A DNA stretch of 64,000 nucleotides from Periplaneta americana (lineage: Eukaryota > Arthropoda > Insecta > Blattodea > Blattidae): contig NC_091117.1 in the NCBI RefSeq assembly GCF_040183065.1, positions 100,009,001-100,073,000 of the forward strand. Reading direction: 5' to 3'. Below the pieces are notes generated by a model. The model searched no databases. It had not been told where the DNA came from and worked only from the letters and a program-made list of their open reading frames with translations. The translations under genes were made by a program, and so were the position numbers. This document shows positions 12,052 through 22,964 of this stretch, piece by piece; within the stretch, counting starts at the first letter, position 1, and the number at the start of each line of letters is the position of its first letter.

Positions 12052-13434
12052 TAAGTGATTGTTTGCATAATTAGTGAAGTATGTGTTTAAGGAAACGGAG
12101 AGAATTTTCTCTGATTTCTGAGTAGTTGTACAAAACTGTCCTGTGTTACATTCTATACATAATGCAGCAATGTATATAGTTCTGAAACAATTGCTGGAGC
12201 CCGTCCTCATTAATATTGCATATTAGTCATGTACAACATCTCTTCTTATTGAGAACAGAACCTGTTTCTGGCCACTTATTTATTAAATAATTTAACAACA
12301 CAATGTTTCGATTGTTCCACAATCTCTGGAAAAAAACTACTAAAACTTGCGTAAACACAGCTCACAGGACTTCTTTTTCAGCAGATTCGTTTCAAGGAAG
12401 AAAATGTGTTGCAGTACTGTGTATTTAAGCATGGTTAAAAGAACATATTTTGCATAAGATTTCAGACAGCTAAATGTGAGTGCCACTGATAAGGAAAACT
12501 CACATATTGTGACTAGGTCAACCTTAAACCCAAGCTGACTGCATTCTTACTGAGCTGCGAGATCCCTGTGTGGCAATTTAGTGCGTTCAGTTTTCCTAAT
12601 CTCATGTATAGTTAGTGTGTCCCAAAAATTCATATATTTCTGCAACATGTGTATAAAATGAAATGGAGGGTTTTTTGAGCAAGTACTCCGAAATTCAAGT
12701 TAAGAATCTCTTCATTTCTGTAAATAAATAGGCCTAATTCACTAGTTACACAAAAAATCACTTGCCAGACTAGTGCCAAGACACAGCAGAAGTGCCGGTC
12801 CCTTAGGTTTAACTCTCTTTGTATGTATTACTAAGTAAAAAAACAAGCATAGGCTATAATGTGTCGTAATCCAATAAGAACTTTCATTTAGGAGTAGTGG
12901 TGAGTCTGACAGCTCAGATAAGAGACATCATGTACAACTTTTACACTTGTGAGCTGAAATTGATGAGAAATTAGAACACCATCATCAGGCTACTACTGTT
13001 TTCGAGAAATTCAAATCACATCCAAATTGGTGTAACTGATTATATTTTTAGTGTTTTAGTTAATAAAATAGAAAGACAATAATTATCCAGCTATAGACCT
13101 AAACAAGTTTGTGAATGCAGAAGTTTTAGTAAGCTATGAATGTGTTAGAAATCATGTGCTGTGAATTGAATAATGAACTTTGTACGCCAAAAAGAAGTAA
13201 GATATGCCATTATGACATTTCAGTATTTTTTAAACCTATGACTTTTCTCATTTTGTGAAATAGAAAAAGGGAGAAAAATGGCGGAACTTTGTTGAAAAAA
13301 ACTCCACTTTAGCATCACTTGGAAATGAGTCGAATGAAAGTTTGCAACATTTCAAATGCCATACTTTTATCCAGTAACAGCAGTATCATTACTTTGGAGA
13401 AAGTAAACATATTTTGAAGCCAGGAGTGGGAGTA

Positions 13435-14395
13435 GGTACAAGTTGATTTTGCTGAAAATTACAGTCTCATTCCTCAAGATGAAGTAAAAAGCTCACAGTC
13501 ACCATTCACAAGTGGCATTAAGCCTATTTACAAGCTGCATGTGGCATAAGAAAGAAATTTTATCTTCTGTAGTAATGAGTGATGATTTAACTCATTCAAA
13601 GGAATCAGCTTGGTTGTTCTTGAAGTGTATTGTTTCTGACCTTCAAAGAGAACATTTGGGGCTGAAATTTTTGTTTGCATTTTCTGATAATTGCATGTCT
13701 CAATTTATGAGGAAATTTACTACCTATAATTTATGTCACTTTCAATGGATATCAGCACACGTTGGAGTACAAGAGAATGAGCAGGTAGACCAACTAGTGA
13801 AGAAAGGCACTACAATAAAGTTGAAACCATCATTACAATAGAACTTCAGCGATCAACAGCATAAAACAGCACTACGCCAAAGAACACAGAGCTAATCAAT
13901 GCAGCTTTCTGAAGGATAAGCCTTATGCGAATATACACCACAGAGAGGAGGACATACAAAGCATGCAGTGGTGCCCTTTATGATGAAAACTGGTCCTGAC
14001 TGCCTGGCTGAACACCTGTACAGGATGAACTGCACTCCATCTGATAGATGCATCATCTGCAGGGACACAGGAGCAGTGCAAAATAAGAATCATCTGGAGA
14101 AGTGCACTCCATTCACAAGTGACAACATTGCTGGCCTTTATTGGGAAGCTACGAGGAAAATTATGCAGATCAAATAATCCCTAAGCCATTGTACAACAAC
14201 AACAATAATAATAATAATAATAATTTATGTCACTTTAATGATGACTTAAATATTATATCCAATGAATGGCATACTTTCGCTCCAAGTCATAGTAAAGGGG
14301 CAGTCAATACAATTGGCAGTCAGACGAAGAAAGCTGTCTGGATAGCAGTAAAACCCAGAACTGTACAGTCAAATTCTACTGAAGATTCCTAAAAC
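13435..14395 (+). pseudogene. Gene-like pseudogene (VDFAENY / SHGKG family) split by a LINE
   Basis: The pieces read VDFAENYSLIPQDE, then VVMSDDLTHSKESAWLFLK, FAFSDNCMSQFMRKFTTYN with LCHF. After a LINE insertion the frame resumes at LCHFNDDLNIISNEWHTFAP with SHSKGAVNTIGSQTKKAVWI. The target sequence is duplicated on both sides of the LINE, so the two halves clearly belonged to one gene. The motif order VDFAENY, DDL.H.K, FSD..SQ.K and FA.SHGKGAVDGIGG..K is familiar from an uncharacterised animal multicopy family (recall, not searched). The spacing of Asp residues suggests an RNase H-like fold such as a DDE transposase, but that is speculation. Frameshifts are present near 13470-13520. Confidence 0.6.
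13743..14219 (+). mobile_element. 5'-truncated LINE (family D) with RNase H remnant
   Basis: The insert starts inside an RNase H domain (QWISAHVGVQENEQVDQLVK, compare QWIPSHCGI.GNE.AD.LAKK). It runs through GPDCLAEHLYRMNC and a CIICRDTG knuckle remnant, and ends in an (AAC)/(AAT)n tail. A 15-17 bp target-site duplication, ATAATTTATGTCACTTT, flanks it (13726-13742 and about 14220-14236). Relatives are at 52880-53375 and 24784-24854. Frames are broken. Confidence 0.85.
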
Positions 14396-14689
14396 TGTGC
14401 CAAAGAACTGTACCCCCACTATTAATGTGATGTGATGTTAATGGCACAATGAAATTTTATGACAATAATGTTTTAGGTGGCCTTATTGGGACATCCAGCT
14501 TGAAATAACTGTGAGGTATTAAGATGCCTTCCACTAATACGAAGACGAAATGTTATAGTAAGGTTTTCAATAACTCAGAGGAAGAAGCCAATACTTCACC
14601 AGATGTGAACCAATGACAATCTGCAAACCCAACTCCCATCTACCACTGAAATGTCCCATCACAACACTAGTGCAGGAACATGAAAAACT

Positions 14690-14860
14690 GTGTGTTTTTT
14701 TTTTTTTTTTTTTTTACAGAGGAGGGACCCGAAGGCTTGCACTGCAGCCTGAGGCTTATTGTGCTTACCACTCATATTCTGTGAATAGGCCTACTTCGTT
14801 GATTTTAAATTGGCTAACAAATTTGATGCCTACAAGTTTGCTGATATACTGTCAAACTGA
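14690..14860. repeat. Poly-T tract with short repeat-like flank
   Basis: A run of about 22 T at 14693-14716 is followed by ACAGAGGAGGGACCCGAAGG and a stretch without coding features. It resembles the tail end of an inverted retroposon, but I do not recognise the family. Confidence 0.4.
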
Positions 14861-15184
14861 GGCAGAGATACTTACCAGTACATATAGTGTTTTTGAAGTT
14901 ATATGGGAATACTGGCAAATTATTTAGTTACATGAATGTGATGGGAAATAGGCCTATATTAACTATGAACAAGATGACAAGATTTTTAGATTTTTAGCTC
15001 CAACTAAAATGGCGACAATAAGAAAGGGGATGTTTTATGAGTTTGACAACACAGTATAAGTTTTCATGAAGAGATAATAAGATCAAGATTCTATATAATT
15101 AGACCTATTCCTATTTCCTAAAGATACAGTGTGCGTTTTTTATTGGATAAATAAGTTATATTAAAATAAAGTTAGAACTCGTGT

Positions 15185-15445
15185 TATGGAATGCGCGCTG
15201 GTTCGAGTCCTGATGGGGGAAGAAATTTTCTCATGAAATTTCGGCCAGTGTATGGGACTACGATAGGTAGTGAAATCCAGTTTCAAATGCCAGCTATAAT
15301 GGCTGGGGGGATCATCGTGCTAACCACACGATACCTTCATTCTGGTTGGATGATTGTCCACCTCTGCTTTGGCATGTGGGCGTGAGACCAGCAGCCAGCT
15401 GGTCGGTCTAGGCCCTTCATGGGCTGTAGCGCCACGGATTATTAT
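15185..15445 (+). repeat. SINE copy (same family as 8660-8935)
   Basis: It starts with a B box-like GGTTCGAGTCC and shares the TTTCTCATGAAATTTCG core, AGCTATAATGGCTGG and the end GTGAGACCAGCAGCC...GCGCCACGGATTA with the copies at 8660 and 43495. The tRNA-like head is truncated on the left. Confidence 0.65.
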
Positions 15446-16569
15446 ATATTAAAATAAAGTGTATTCACATTTTTTCTCTCGTACTTAAAGAATTTCTTCT
15501 TAAACATACTGAAACTTCGATCTCGCCATGCATCACATACAGGACTGAAGTTTGATTTGTGTTGCACTATTTCATGACGAAATGGAACTGAGGACTGGCA
15601 TAACTTTACAAATAATATATCCACTGAAAAAAATTACCAGTATATATCACGTTTCATACCTTAGATCTATGATCAATAACAGGTTCAGTTTGATTTATTT
15701 AGGTTTTTAGTATATTTTTCAATATGAAAAACTTTTCAAAAGCCTGAAACCAAACCCAACTGTCACTGATCCTAGACCTTACAAAGAATCTCTTTCTTTT
15801 GATTTAGGCTACGTAGTTACCTATCAAAAAGTGTATATGCATCAGGGGAACCAAAAACCTAAGGAACCAAATCTCTTTCTTAAGTGGAATTGTAGAAATA
15901 TAACCTACTACAACTGAGTTTTCAAGAAAATGAATATCTAGTAAGTCTGCCATAAATGTCTTATGAAAATAGGGACACTTTTCACATTGACTTTTTTTTT
16001 TTTTGTAAGAAAACTGAAATTAGAAGTTACTGAAAAATATATTAATTAAGATTGAAACAGAGGAGTTAACAAAAGAAAGAACACTGCCGTTAAACAATGT
16101 TTATTAAGTTAATGCAAATCTGGCTTTCAGGTCTAGCTCCCTGTGAAGCATTTATTAATGCCAATTTATTTACGTCACTTGACAGTTTTTTGGAGTTATC
16201 CTTTTTCACTTTATTTCCATTGACCTTAAACTGGCACTGAAGCTCTAAGACAGTGATAGTCAGCACTTGCTGAAATGGGTACAGGTTAAGCAGAGCAACG
16301 TAATATGCCCTGTCGTGCAGCAGAAAGAGATAAAGAGTATACCCGTCAGCAGCCACGAATACACCATAGTGCAGTCTCTTCTCCGCGGGTAAGACATGCT
16401 AGCCCGAAGATGCAGTGTGCTGATGACCTCTGCTCTAAGACGTAGAACAAGTCAAAGAGTTCAATTTTTTGGCGAGATGAGGTGATGTGTGACTGTAGCT
16501 ACCCTTGATAGATATATAATTCATTCATGTTTGCTGATTTCAAAATAAAACATTTACAATGATAATACT

Positions 16570-17154
16570 GAAATAAGCAAAATATGCATGAATTAACTCG
16601 TTGCAAAATTGAGTCAATGAAACTGTTCTTCTTGTGCACAGCCTAGCGTGATATATATCACATGACTTCAGACAGAGTGCACAGATGCAGTCTTCTGTCG
16701 GCTGGTGGTGTGTTTTTGTCGCACAAAGCTTGTGGTGGAAACCATGCACAGCGAAACATGTCATCATGTGCTTGAGCTCGTAGCCTGCAGATATCCATTC
16801 TCTTGTCATCATCGTGTCTGTGCTGTAGAAGTCAATCCCGATTTGTCTTCTTTTTTCGTTTAGGTCTGCAAATGCCGGTGTGGATGGTAGCTGTAGCTGG
16901 ATCTGCAGTTCCTCTATGTAGAAAGGTTCCCTTCATAGCACTTAGAGTGCCAGTCTCGTCAGGGTGTATTTTGACACACACAGGACTCTTTTTAGGTACA
17001 TCGCCTTCACTCTTTCTATGGCGTTGAGATTTCTTCTTTTCAGGTGCTCCCATATGAATTCTAGTCTGTATGTTACGGCTGGGGAGATTTTTGTTTTAAA
17101 TAGCTTATTTGCTTTTTGTACTGAGATATGGCCCAGAAAATAAAACATTTGCAA
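16570..17154 (-). mobile_element. LINE 3' end (family F), C-terminal region of ORF2
   Basis: Continuous minus-strand similarity to the C terminus of a non-LTR element: LFKTKISPAVTYRLEFIWEH, LNAIERVKAMYLKRVLCVSK, a break, then FYIEELQIQLQLPSTPAF, EWISAGYELKHMMTCFAVHG with FHHKLCATK, and the knuckle CICALCLKSCDIYHARLC. There is at least one stop or frame change between the two halves. The copy at 2400-2576 shares the final HG/HR-F-HKLC and knuckle segment. Confidence 0.75.
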
Positions 17155-18092
17155 ACATTATTTTATACAAAACAATAATTTCAACATTACTTCATAAGGT
17201 AAACATCAGTTAGAGAAATAAAATTATTGATTTTTACATTATAAAATAAAGTTTGATTAAAAGATATACTGTTGTTTTTCATTGTAATGTGCATAGGTCA
17301 CATTGCAATCTCATTAGCTATAATGTTTATTCTGGAAATGCTCACAAGTGGTACAGTTCCCACAAATGGCACCTCCACCTTACTGTTCATTTGGTCTATA
17401 TTTGCATTAAATGTAGCATTGTTACTTTAAATTGCTACTAAATGCAAATATTGGTACAGTATAGTAATTATTGTCCGTCTCATAAAATTATATTACTAAT
17501 ATATTCGATCTAAAACAAATGAACATGAACTTACAATAGAACTCGTCGATAAAATTCATGTCTGTGTAATGTTTAAAGTATTAATCCATGTTGAAGATCT
17601 GCATTTGCACTCTATTTTAATGGGCATATTATTAGCGGGAATCGGTGTTGTAGGAAGATACTAATGTAATTTTATGGTATCAACTGGTAACAGAAATGAA
17701 ATTCAAAATCATTTATTGATTGATTTATTTTGAAGTTTATCAGTTTGGCGGCAATGCATGCCACAGGTGTGATGTCATAGGAAGATGTGACTCATTGTAC
17801 ATTACTTATAATGAATGCAAAGTCATTTAAATTTACTTGTATCATATTCTGCAGTAATATTGTCACAGAATAAACTGTCTAATAAGTTAATTTAAGTAGT
17901 ATTTATTGAATTCTAATTTCACTTGAGTCATTTTTTTTTATTCCTAGCCACCTGCCAACATGGCCACGCCCTCTTATACGGGCTTATAGACAGTGAAAGC
18001 TATTTTCTGTCACTGAATGCTTTATTATTCACAAACATATATGAATATTAAACATCGAAAGCACACGTACATAAAAGGAATCTTTATTTTAC

Positions 18093-18181
18093 CTCTTTCG
18101 AAGATTATCCATGAATTTGTCAAGCGAAATTTCGTCCAAAAGGACGAAATCGACAATCCCAACCTCATCTTGTGCCGCCAT
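18093..18181 (-). CDS. Myo31DF: Class I myosin (Myo31DF/MYO1D-like), start exon
   Basis: This is the first coding exon of the myosin. Read on the minus strand it starts with ATG at 18181 in the context GGCGCCACAA-like 'GCGGCACAAG' downstream and encodes MAAQDEVGIVDFVLLDEI, then SLDKFMDNLRK. It matches the N terminus of MYO1D/Myo31DF proteins, which have a short acidic lead, the (A/V)DFVLLD motif and then FM.NL..RF. The donor is AG|GTAAAA (GT at 18091-18092). It leaves two bases that, with the first base of the exon at 908-802, make the arginine of the KRF sequence. The start codon lies head to head with the ARL6IP6-like gene. Confidence 0.85.
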
Positions 18182-18685
18182 GATGTCACCGAACTAGACT
18201 AACTACTGGTTATCGCGCGTTACGGCACAACTATCGGTTGGTGGGCAGTGAAGTGTGATTCATAGGGCGTGCTCAAATCTTGTAGGATTGCTGTAAAAAA
18301 GTATGTAGCGTCAACAAAAGCACGTGGCATTAAGAGTGAAAGTTTCTATGACGCAATCGAACAGTATCATCTTCACGCATGTGCAAATTGTCACTGACCA
18401 AACTTGACCAACGACAGATGGCACGGAATTTTAAAGTTGTAGTTTTATCAGCTGAAAAATGTAATTAGGTAAGAACTTTAGCTCATATATTACTTGTTAA
18501 GTTGTACTTTATTAAATATTCCCTAGATATAATACACACATATAAATTATAAGGAAAGAGCTTCTTTTTCTATTTGGGTTTTTAAAAACTGTTTTGACTT
18601 GCATAAAGGTGTGCAATCTTGCGACATATTGCATTGAATTTGGTTGATAGAAACATTTATCGTAGAAACTTTTATCGTTTCTAAC
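18182..18685. promoter_or_regulatory. Shared intergenic region of the divergent myosin / ARL6IP6-like pair
   Basis: About 500 bp separate the two start codons, which point away from each other. The region must hold the 5' UTRs and promoters unless non-coding first exons lie elsewhere. It is richer in CpG than its surroundings, for example ATCGCGCGTTACGGC near 18210-18225. I see no clear TATA box in a convincing place. Bidirectional promoter activity is inferred from the arrangement only. Confidence 0.6.
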
Positions 18686-18908
18686 ATGTTCAAGAGAAGC
18701 CAGCAAATTTATGCAAATATGAAAGAAGAAAAATCTTACATTCCAAATGGACGGGGGCATGAAACTGTAAATGATGCTCTAAATGATCTATCATTTACAA
18801 GTGGAGAGCAAAGAGCGATCCGTGATTATTCAACAGAATTGAAGTTCGCTCTTGTGTCATTTTGTGCTTCTTTCATCATTGTATGCAGCAAGCTAGTGCT
18901 TATAAACA
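18686..18908 (+). CDS. ARL6IP6: ARL6IP6-like membrane protein, exon 1
   Basis: This exon encodes the cytosolic N terminus (MFKRSQQIYANMKEEKSYIP) and the first membrane segment (FALVSFCASFIIVCSKLVLI). The start is the ATG at 18686 in the context CTAACATG; the in-frame TTG upstream at 18644 is not a likely start. The exon ends at AACA|GTAAGT, a strong donor, and leaves one base. ARL6IP6 is a small three-pass protein of the nuclear envelope/ER region that binds ARL6 in mammals; its molecular role is poorly known. The N terminus is not conserved, so the assignment rests on exons 2 and 3. Confidence 0.8.
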
Positions 18909-19240
18909 GTAAGTATAATTCATTGTTTATAAATATTGTTATGTGAAGAAAAATGAGCATAAAGTAGGCCTATATAGGAGATATAACATATTGCTTCCTT
19001 CTAAATTACTAATGCTGTAAAATGTAGGCTCTACACATTTTATTGCTTTAAACTTGAGTTATATTATATTGGATACTCTATTGCAGTTAAATTGTAGATT
19101 GGTGTATAGTATTGATAAAATACCGTAACGTATGTTGTGTTGCTTGTAAGTATGAATATTATAAATTAATTTGCCCTGTGGACTCATTTTTTTACACTAC
19201 ACTGTACTTATTAGATAAACTCCATTTTTTTCTTTTTCAG

Positions 19241-19520
19241 GGGCGCTCTTTCAGAAGGCTTACATTTATAGCAAGAAGTATTGGATATCTTCATCATTTG
19301 GATCATACAAACTACTAAGCGATGAGAGTAAGACGAAGATTTCGGAATTACTCTTGTCATCAGACAGTGTTGTAAGGGATTTTCTGGGCCATTTCAACTG
19401 GCTGCTATTGCCTTTACTTGCTGGCTTAGGGATGACTGCTCTTACTTGGTGCATGATTTACGTAGATAGCTGCATTCCTGGTGTCAAGCCTCCTACTCCG
19501 TTTTCACCTAACAAAAACAG
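19241..19520 (+). CDS. ARL6IP6: ARL6IP6-like membrane protein, exon 2
   Basis: The acceptor is TTTTTTCTTTTTCAG and the donor is ACAG|GTAGGT. After completing an Arg codon with exon 1, it encodes ALFQKAYIYSKKYWISSSFG, a loop, and then a second membrane segment, NWLLLPLLAGLGMTALTWCM, leading into IYVDSCIPGVKPPTPFSPNK. The last part matches the signature of animal ARL6IP6, where the membrane segment is followed by Y.DS..PG..PPTP.SP. The phases fit on both sides. A TAGGCCTA octamer lies 6 bp into the following intron. Confidence 0.88.
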
Positions 19521-19959
19521 GTAGGTAGGCCTATAATGTAATTCATAATATTTTAAATATTTAGGCTGTGTTAAAGACATAAGATGAATTATTTTGAAAC
19601 TTTCCAATATAATAGTTAGGCCTAATACTTTTAATGTAGGCTGTAGGATTCTCACAAACACACCCAGCACGCACACAAAGGGACACACTGGGTAAATTTC
19701 CAAAAACCCGTTCTGTGTTGTATATTTCACATTACATTAATTCAGATACTTTTAAATACCGTTTAAATAATTTTCTAGACAAGTTTTTGCTCCATATTGA
19801 AAAGAGTAGGGATATCACAAAATAAAATCAGTTAACATATAATAATAATAGGATAAATAATAAATTTATTCACTTTTATATTATAGAACTCTTACTTTAT
19901 TGATTGATAGTTTTGTAGTAACCTTGTAACTACACTATAACACTTGCAACACTCGCCAC

Positions 19960-20209
19960 TGGCGTAGCTCAGTCGGCTAAGGCACTCACCTATCGATTTG
20001 GAGTTGTGCTCGGGTGCAGGTTCGTTTCCCTCTTGAGCTGATTACTTGGTTGGGTTTTTTTTTTTCGAGGTTTTCCCCAACCGAAAGGCGAGTGTCAGGT
20101 AATCTACGGCGAAACCTCAGCTTCATCTCGCAATCACCAATCTCATCGAAGCTACATAATCTAGTAGTTGATACAGCGTCATTAAATAGCCAACTTAAAA
20201 AAAAAAAGA
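19960..20209 (+). repeat. tRNA-derived SINE in ARL6IP6 intron 2
   Basis: The head GGCGTAGCTCAGTCGGCTAA is an A box of a tRNA-like promoter and GGTGCAGGTTCGTTTCCC is the B box. The body has GAGGTTTTCCCCAACC, and the end GATACAGCGTCATTAAATAG runs into poly-A. Same broad family as 21078-21298 (inverted), 27773-28420, 45428-45674 and 57028-57288. Confidence 0.9.
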
Positions 20210-20424
20210 GCTGGAGAATATTTCTGTGATCAACTGTATCGTAATGAACACTGTTGGTACCGGTACCAATGTACACATAATGTTGTCGAGTTCATTCAGA
20301 TAGATGTTGTATATCGATTTTTTCTACATTTCTGGAGTTGTCGTGTGAAATGTTGAATTCTGTTTGTGGTTAGAGGGTATAAAGTATCTTTATCTTGTCT
20401 TTCGAAATTAATACAAATAGGTAA

Positions 20425-20646
20425 CGATATTGGGTTAAACGAGCGTTGAGCGGATTCCGCCGATTTTGGAATAGACACCGACGCACTTAGGTTAGGTTAG
20501 GTTAGTTTAGGCTTTTATTATCCCGTCAAGATGAAGGTGAAAGTGATTGAGTGTGATTTTTTGTTTTCTATGTTGGCAGTTCAAGTACGTCGGTGTCTAT
20601 TCCAAAATCAGCGGAATCCGCTCAACGCTCGTTTCACCCGATATTG
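20425..20646. repeat. Fold-back element with 59-bp arms and TTAGG spacer
   Basis: Arms at 20425-20483 and 20588-20646 are inverted copies of each other with only a few mismatches (shared core GAGCGTTGAGCGGATTCCGC). The spacer of about 104 bp holds three perfect TTAGG units and a degenerate end at 20487-20511. No coding frame is seen. It may be a small MITE or the remains of one; I found no clear target-site duplication. Confidence 0.85.
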
Positions 20647-21077
20647 TATGTAAAGTTTATGTGCAGAGTCCGAACCGGTTATTAAATTATTTCTAGGTAA
20701 TATTTGTAATTACCATGAACATATAGGCCTACCATATATGTTTAACATAGGTAGGGCTACACATGAGAGAACTGATTGTTAAACTTTTTGAATATCACCA
20801 CTGGTTATACCTATTTTGGATATTGTAACCTATTTATTTTCTTGCGTCCTAGTGCAGTTCACTTATTTTTCTTTTAAGAATGCATAAACACTATAATACA
20901 GTGCTCCACAGTATAACACGGGTGTGCTGGGTAAGGATTCGATTTAGGTTTCAAGTAAACTGCATTGTAACTGATGGCTTCAAATTTCAACGAATTCATC
21001 ATTCTCTCTCTAAATGGACTCTGAATGTATATCTGAATGGAATCCCAACTGTATTTGTAATAATTTTCCGTCCTATT

Positions 21078-21298
21078 TTTTTTTTTTTTTTTAGTTATTT
21101 AATGACTCTGTATCAACTACGAGGTTAATGGTATTGATGATAGCGAGATGAGGCCGAGGATTCGCCATAAATTACCTGACATTCGCCTTTCAGTTGGGGA
21201 AAACCTCTGAGAAACCCACGTGGGAATCGAACCCGCATCTGAGTGCAACTCTGGATCGGAGGCAAGCACCTTAGCCAACTGAGCTATGCTGGTGGCTG
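21078..21298 (-). repeat. tRNA-derived SINE with target-site duplication
   Basis: The inverted SINE starts at its poly-A (seen as poly-T) and ends with the tRNA-like head, seen as CAACTGAGCTATGCTGG. It is bracketed by the 9-bp direct repeat CGTCCTATT at 21069-21077 and 21299-21307. This confirms retroposition into ARL6IP6 intron 2. Confidence 0.92.
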
Positions 21299-21561
21299 CG
21301 TCCTATTCCATGGTTCCATACAGTATTATTTTAATCCCACTTGCAGTTCAATAAATTCTACTTGGGAAGAATTTGTTTTGTAGTAGCACTTTCAGGTCAT
21401 AAGAGCTGCGGTATAAATGACAATATCCATGGAGTAAGCTTAGTGTAACTTTGGGAAATCTATCTCACAATAAATTTTATTATGTATAACAATTTATTAT
21501 ACTGTGTATATCATACCCTAAGTAATAATATTAATAATAATTCTCAAAATTGTTTTTTCAG

Positions 21562-21655
21562 GAGACAGAATAGTTCAAGATTTCATATGGGATACATTAT
21601 GGCAATTGTGAATGGTTTCCTGGTCTTCGTGCTACTGGTCTTCAGTTGGTGTTGA
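21562..21655 (+). CDS. ARL6IP6: ARL6IP6-like membrane protein, exon 3 and stop
   Basis: The acceptor is TTGTTTTTTCAG. The exon encodes RRQNSSRFHMGYIMAIVNGF and then LVFVLLVFSWC before TGA. The FHMGY.MAI.NG run is the hallmark C terminus of ARL6IP6 and forms its third membrane segment. The whole reading frame from 18686 is 597 bases including the stop (198 residues), slightly shorter than the human protein. A possible polyadenylation signal AATAAA lies at 22023-22028. Intron 2 (19521-21561) holds two SINEs and a fold-back element. Confidence 0.88.
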
Positions 21656-22740
21656 GATTGTGTGTACAGAACAGACTGCATGCGAGTAAAAGGTGTCACT
21701 ACCCAAGGCGGCTAATGAATTTATGAACAGAGTAACTTCATAATGAGTAGTATTTGTACTTACTAATGAATATCTAAGTCGTATCTTTCAGTCCTATGTA
21801 ACTTAATATTTTGTGTTCTGTATTTGAGATCTCAAGACAGCTTCCAATGTACACATTTTAAAGGGCAGGTTGTCACTATTTCGTCATTTGTTCTTTGGAT
21901 CTGAGTTACCATAATAATTCGTAGTTTCTAACAAGATGGGTCTGTTGAAATAATGCTTATAATTTGAAGTCTGAAATTCTGAGATGACACTTGATGGACA
22001 GTGTACATCTGTTTTGGAAAAAAATAAATGAAATCTTCAAGAAGATTGTAACTTTCACAATGTGTTGGCACTAGAAATAAGAAAGAATTACTTTTTATAT
22101 GCTCTTTTGTAATTATACAAAGGATTAGGCTTAAGTGGAATTCTTTTAGGAACAGCATATAAAATTGCATTATTATAGTCCTTTAACTTTTCAGACAGTA
22201 ACATAAAAACTCCATAATAATTTACAAACGAATATTAAAATGTCTGAAGATCTCTGTATGGATTGAGATAGAAAATAAGTTACCTGAGAAAATCGGAATA
22301 AATTTTAACCCTGTGGAAGAATGAAGTAGCTAACATCTGAACTCATGATATAGTCGTGAATGTACAAAGTATTTCTGTTCACTAATAAAATGTCATTATT
22401 TTATGACTGTTTACATGTAGGTGCTCTGTATGAGCTTATTCACTCAATTTGTTTTTACAAGACTGCAGTTCATTCTTTACATATTTTAGAACAAGCCCAC
22501 ATGCAGAAGTCACAAATGTGAAGGGAAAGAAGTAAAGAAATAAATGCTAATATTAGTGAAGTATCTATGAAGTAGATTGTGTTGATGCTGTGGTGCTTCA
22601 CAGATTTTGGTGACTGATAGTGAATTATGCAAGTATAACTAAAATTATTTTTTTTCGAAATAATTTTAATAGAAAATCGCTTGTTTTGCATTTTAGGTAA
22701 TGTATCATGCATCATGTAATTTGTTCATAATTCTGAGATT

Positions 22741-22964
22741 TTTTAAATATAAAGTACCTATAATAAAACTTTAAAAATTTCACAATGATGAATGTTAAAA
22801 GTATGATATACATTGAATTAGCCATATTGCCATCAGTAATCTATGGAGAACAAAACTCCGAAATGGTCATACAAGAGAAAATTCATGGTATATCATACTT
22901 TTAACATTTTAACACTTTGTGAAGTTTTTAAAGTTTTATTATTCGGTACTTTATATATTAAAAG
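22741..22964. repeat. Hairpin-forming inverted repeat (fold-back MITE)
   Basis: Left arm about 22741-22815 and right arm about 22880-22964 are inverted copies: AAGTACCTATAATAAAACTT against AAGTTTTATTATTCGGTACT, and GTTAAAAGTATGATATAC against GTATATCATACTTTTAAC. The loop is about 65 bp. A transcript would fold into a long imperfect hairpin. Confidence 0.85.

Larger units (their letters stand above)
909..18092 (-). other. Myosin intron 1 (about 17.2 kb), filled with mobile DNA
   Basis: The intron is bounded by the GTAAAA donor at 18092 and the TTTTCAG acceptor ending at 909. Its recognisable contents are listed separately: tandem array, LINE ends, repeat blocks, SINEs, a MITE and two gene-like pseudogenes. 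I see nothing convincing in 915-1740, 9900-11080 (apart from a weak exon-like stretch), 12055-13430, 15450-16560 and 17160-18090. Those parts are AT-rich with stops in all frames. Confidence 0.75.

Noticed and set aside
18644-18685. Upstream extension of the ARL6IP6-like start
   Set aside because: The frame is open but begins with TTG; the ATG at 18686 has good context and fits the family's variable N terminus.
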